Part shown: positions 63,921 to 64,000 of the stretch, piece by piece
Position numbering within the stretch: the first letter of the stretch is position 1
How the letters are laid out: each line of letters opens with the position of its first letter
NCBI GenBank assembly: GCA_963575745.1
Contig: CAUYUJ010008558.1
Location: 207,501 to 271,500, forward strand
Reading direction: 5' to 3'
DNA length: 64,000 nt
Source: Prorocentrum cordatum
Lineage: Eukaryota; Sar; Dinophyceae; Prorocentrales; Prorocentraceae
Translations under genes and position numbers: made by a program
Notes under the pieces: model-generated
Told to the model about the DNA's origin: nothing
Database searches by the model: none
Seen by the model: only the letters and a program-made list of their open reading frames with translations

Positions 63921-64000
63921 GCCAAAATCCTTCAAAAACCTCAGGAAAATCAATGATGTTGGCCTCGTCGGGCCTTCCTGGAGGACCTCTTTGAGGCCTG

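Noticed and set aside
1-64000. tRNA, rRNA and 5S genes
   Set aside because: No complete cloverleaf, box A/box B pair or rRNA core sequence was seen by eye. A covariance-model scan would be needed to be sure.

Overview
The window looks like nuclear DNA of a dinoflagellate. The clearest marker is an exact copy of the dinoflagellate trans-spliced leader (DinoSL), on the minus strand at 57661-57682. Other support: a pentatricopeptide-derived gene with the dinoflagellate-style VISYN..ACEK signature, LINE-type elements of kinds I recognise from dinoflagellates, exons scattered between repeat-packed introns, a GC-rich base composition, and very long GGA/TCC, GAT and AAT microsatellites. Species is not determinable; all functional calls are from reading the sequence, with no database search.

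Layout. (1) 0-8.1 kb, plus strand: a decayed LINE-like element (element A). Its order is proline-rich N-terminal region, RNase H, APE-type endonuclease, reverse transcriptase, C2H2 fingers and a cytosine-methyltransferase-like domain, broken by many frameshifts. (2) 8.1-15.4 kb: simple-sequence arrays, a GGGACACC-punctuated ATC array, a 252-bp direct duplication, and a 43-bp satellite with a 129-bp higher-order period. (3) 15.5-17.1 kb, minus strand: a PPR-derived gene built of 16 shortened repeats, followed by about 3 kb of GGA/GAT repeat. (4) 20-24 kb: repeats, including nested TIR elements. (5) 24.6-28.3 kb, minus strand: a convincing multi-exon host gene, glycosyltransferase-like, with at least five exons. 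Two of its introns consist largely of foldback elements, which makes them introner candidates. (6) 28.3-51.3 kb: dense interspersed families. They include a 185-bp hairpin-rich repeat with more than ten copies and a 14-bp target duplication, several TIR/MITE families, nested insertions, and a duplicated ~1-kb unit. A few isolated candidate exons lie here, one pair encoding a PDZ-like domain. (7) 51.35-51.45 kb: an assembly gap of 100 N. (8) 51.5-57.7 kb, minus strand: a nearly complete LINE (element B). It has a zinc-finger/coiled-coil ORF1 and an endonuclease-RT-zinc finger-RNase H ORF2. It starts with the DinoSL and lies inside a GGA/TCC microsatellite. (9) 58-64 kb: MITEs, a few candidate exons, degenerate tandem arrays and one long hairpin.

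How the parts relate. Real coding capacity is sparse: one host gene, one PPR-derived gene, two LINEs and loose exons. The rest is mobile or tandem repeat. Element B appears to have been copied from a trans-spliced, processed mRNA. Most minus-strand genes lie in DNA that is pyrimidine-rich (TCC) on their sense strand. Long acidic, polyserine and polyarginine ORFs across the microsatellites are treated as translation artefacts.
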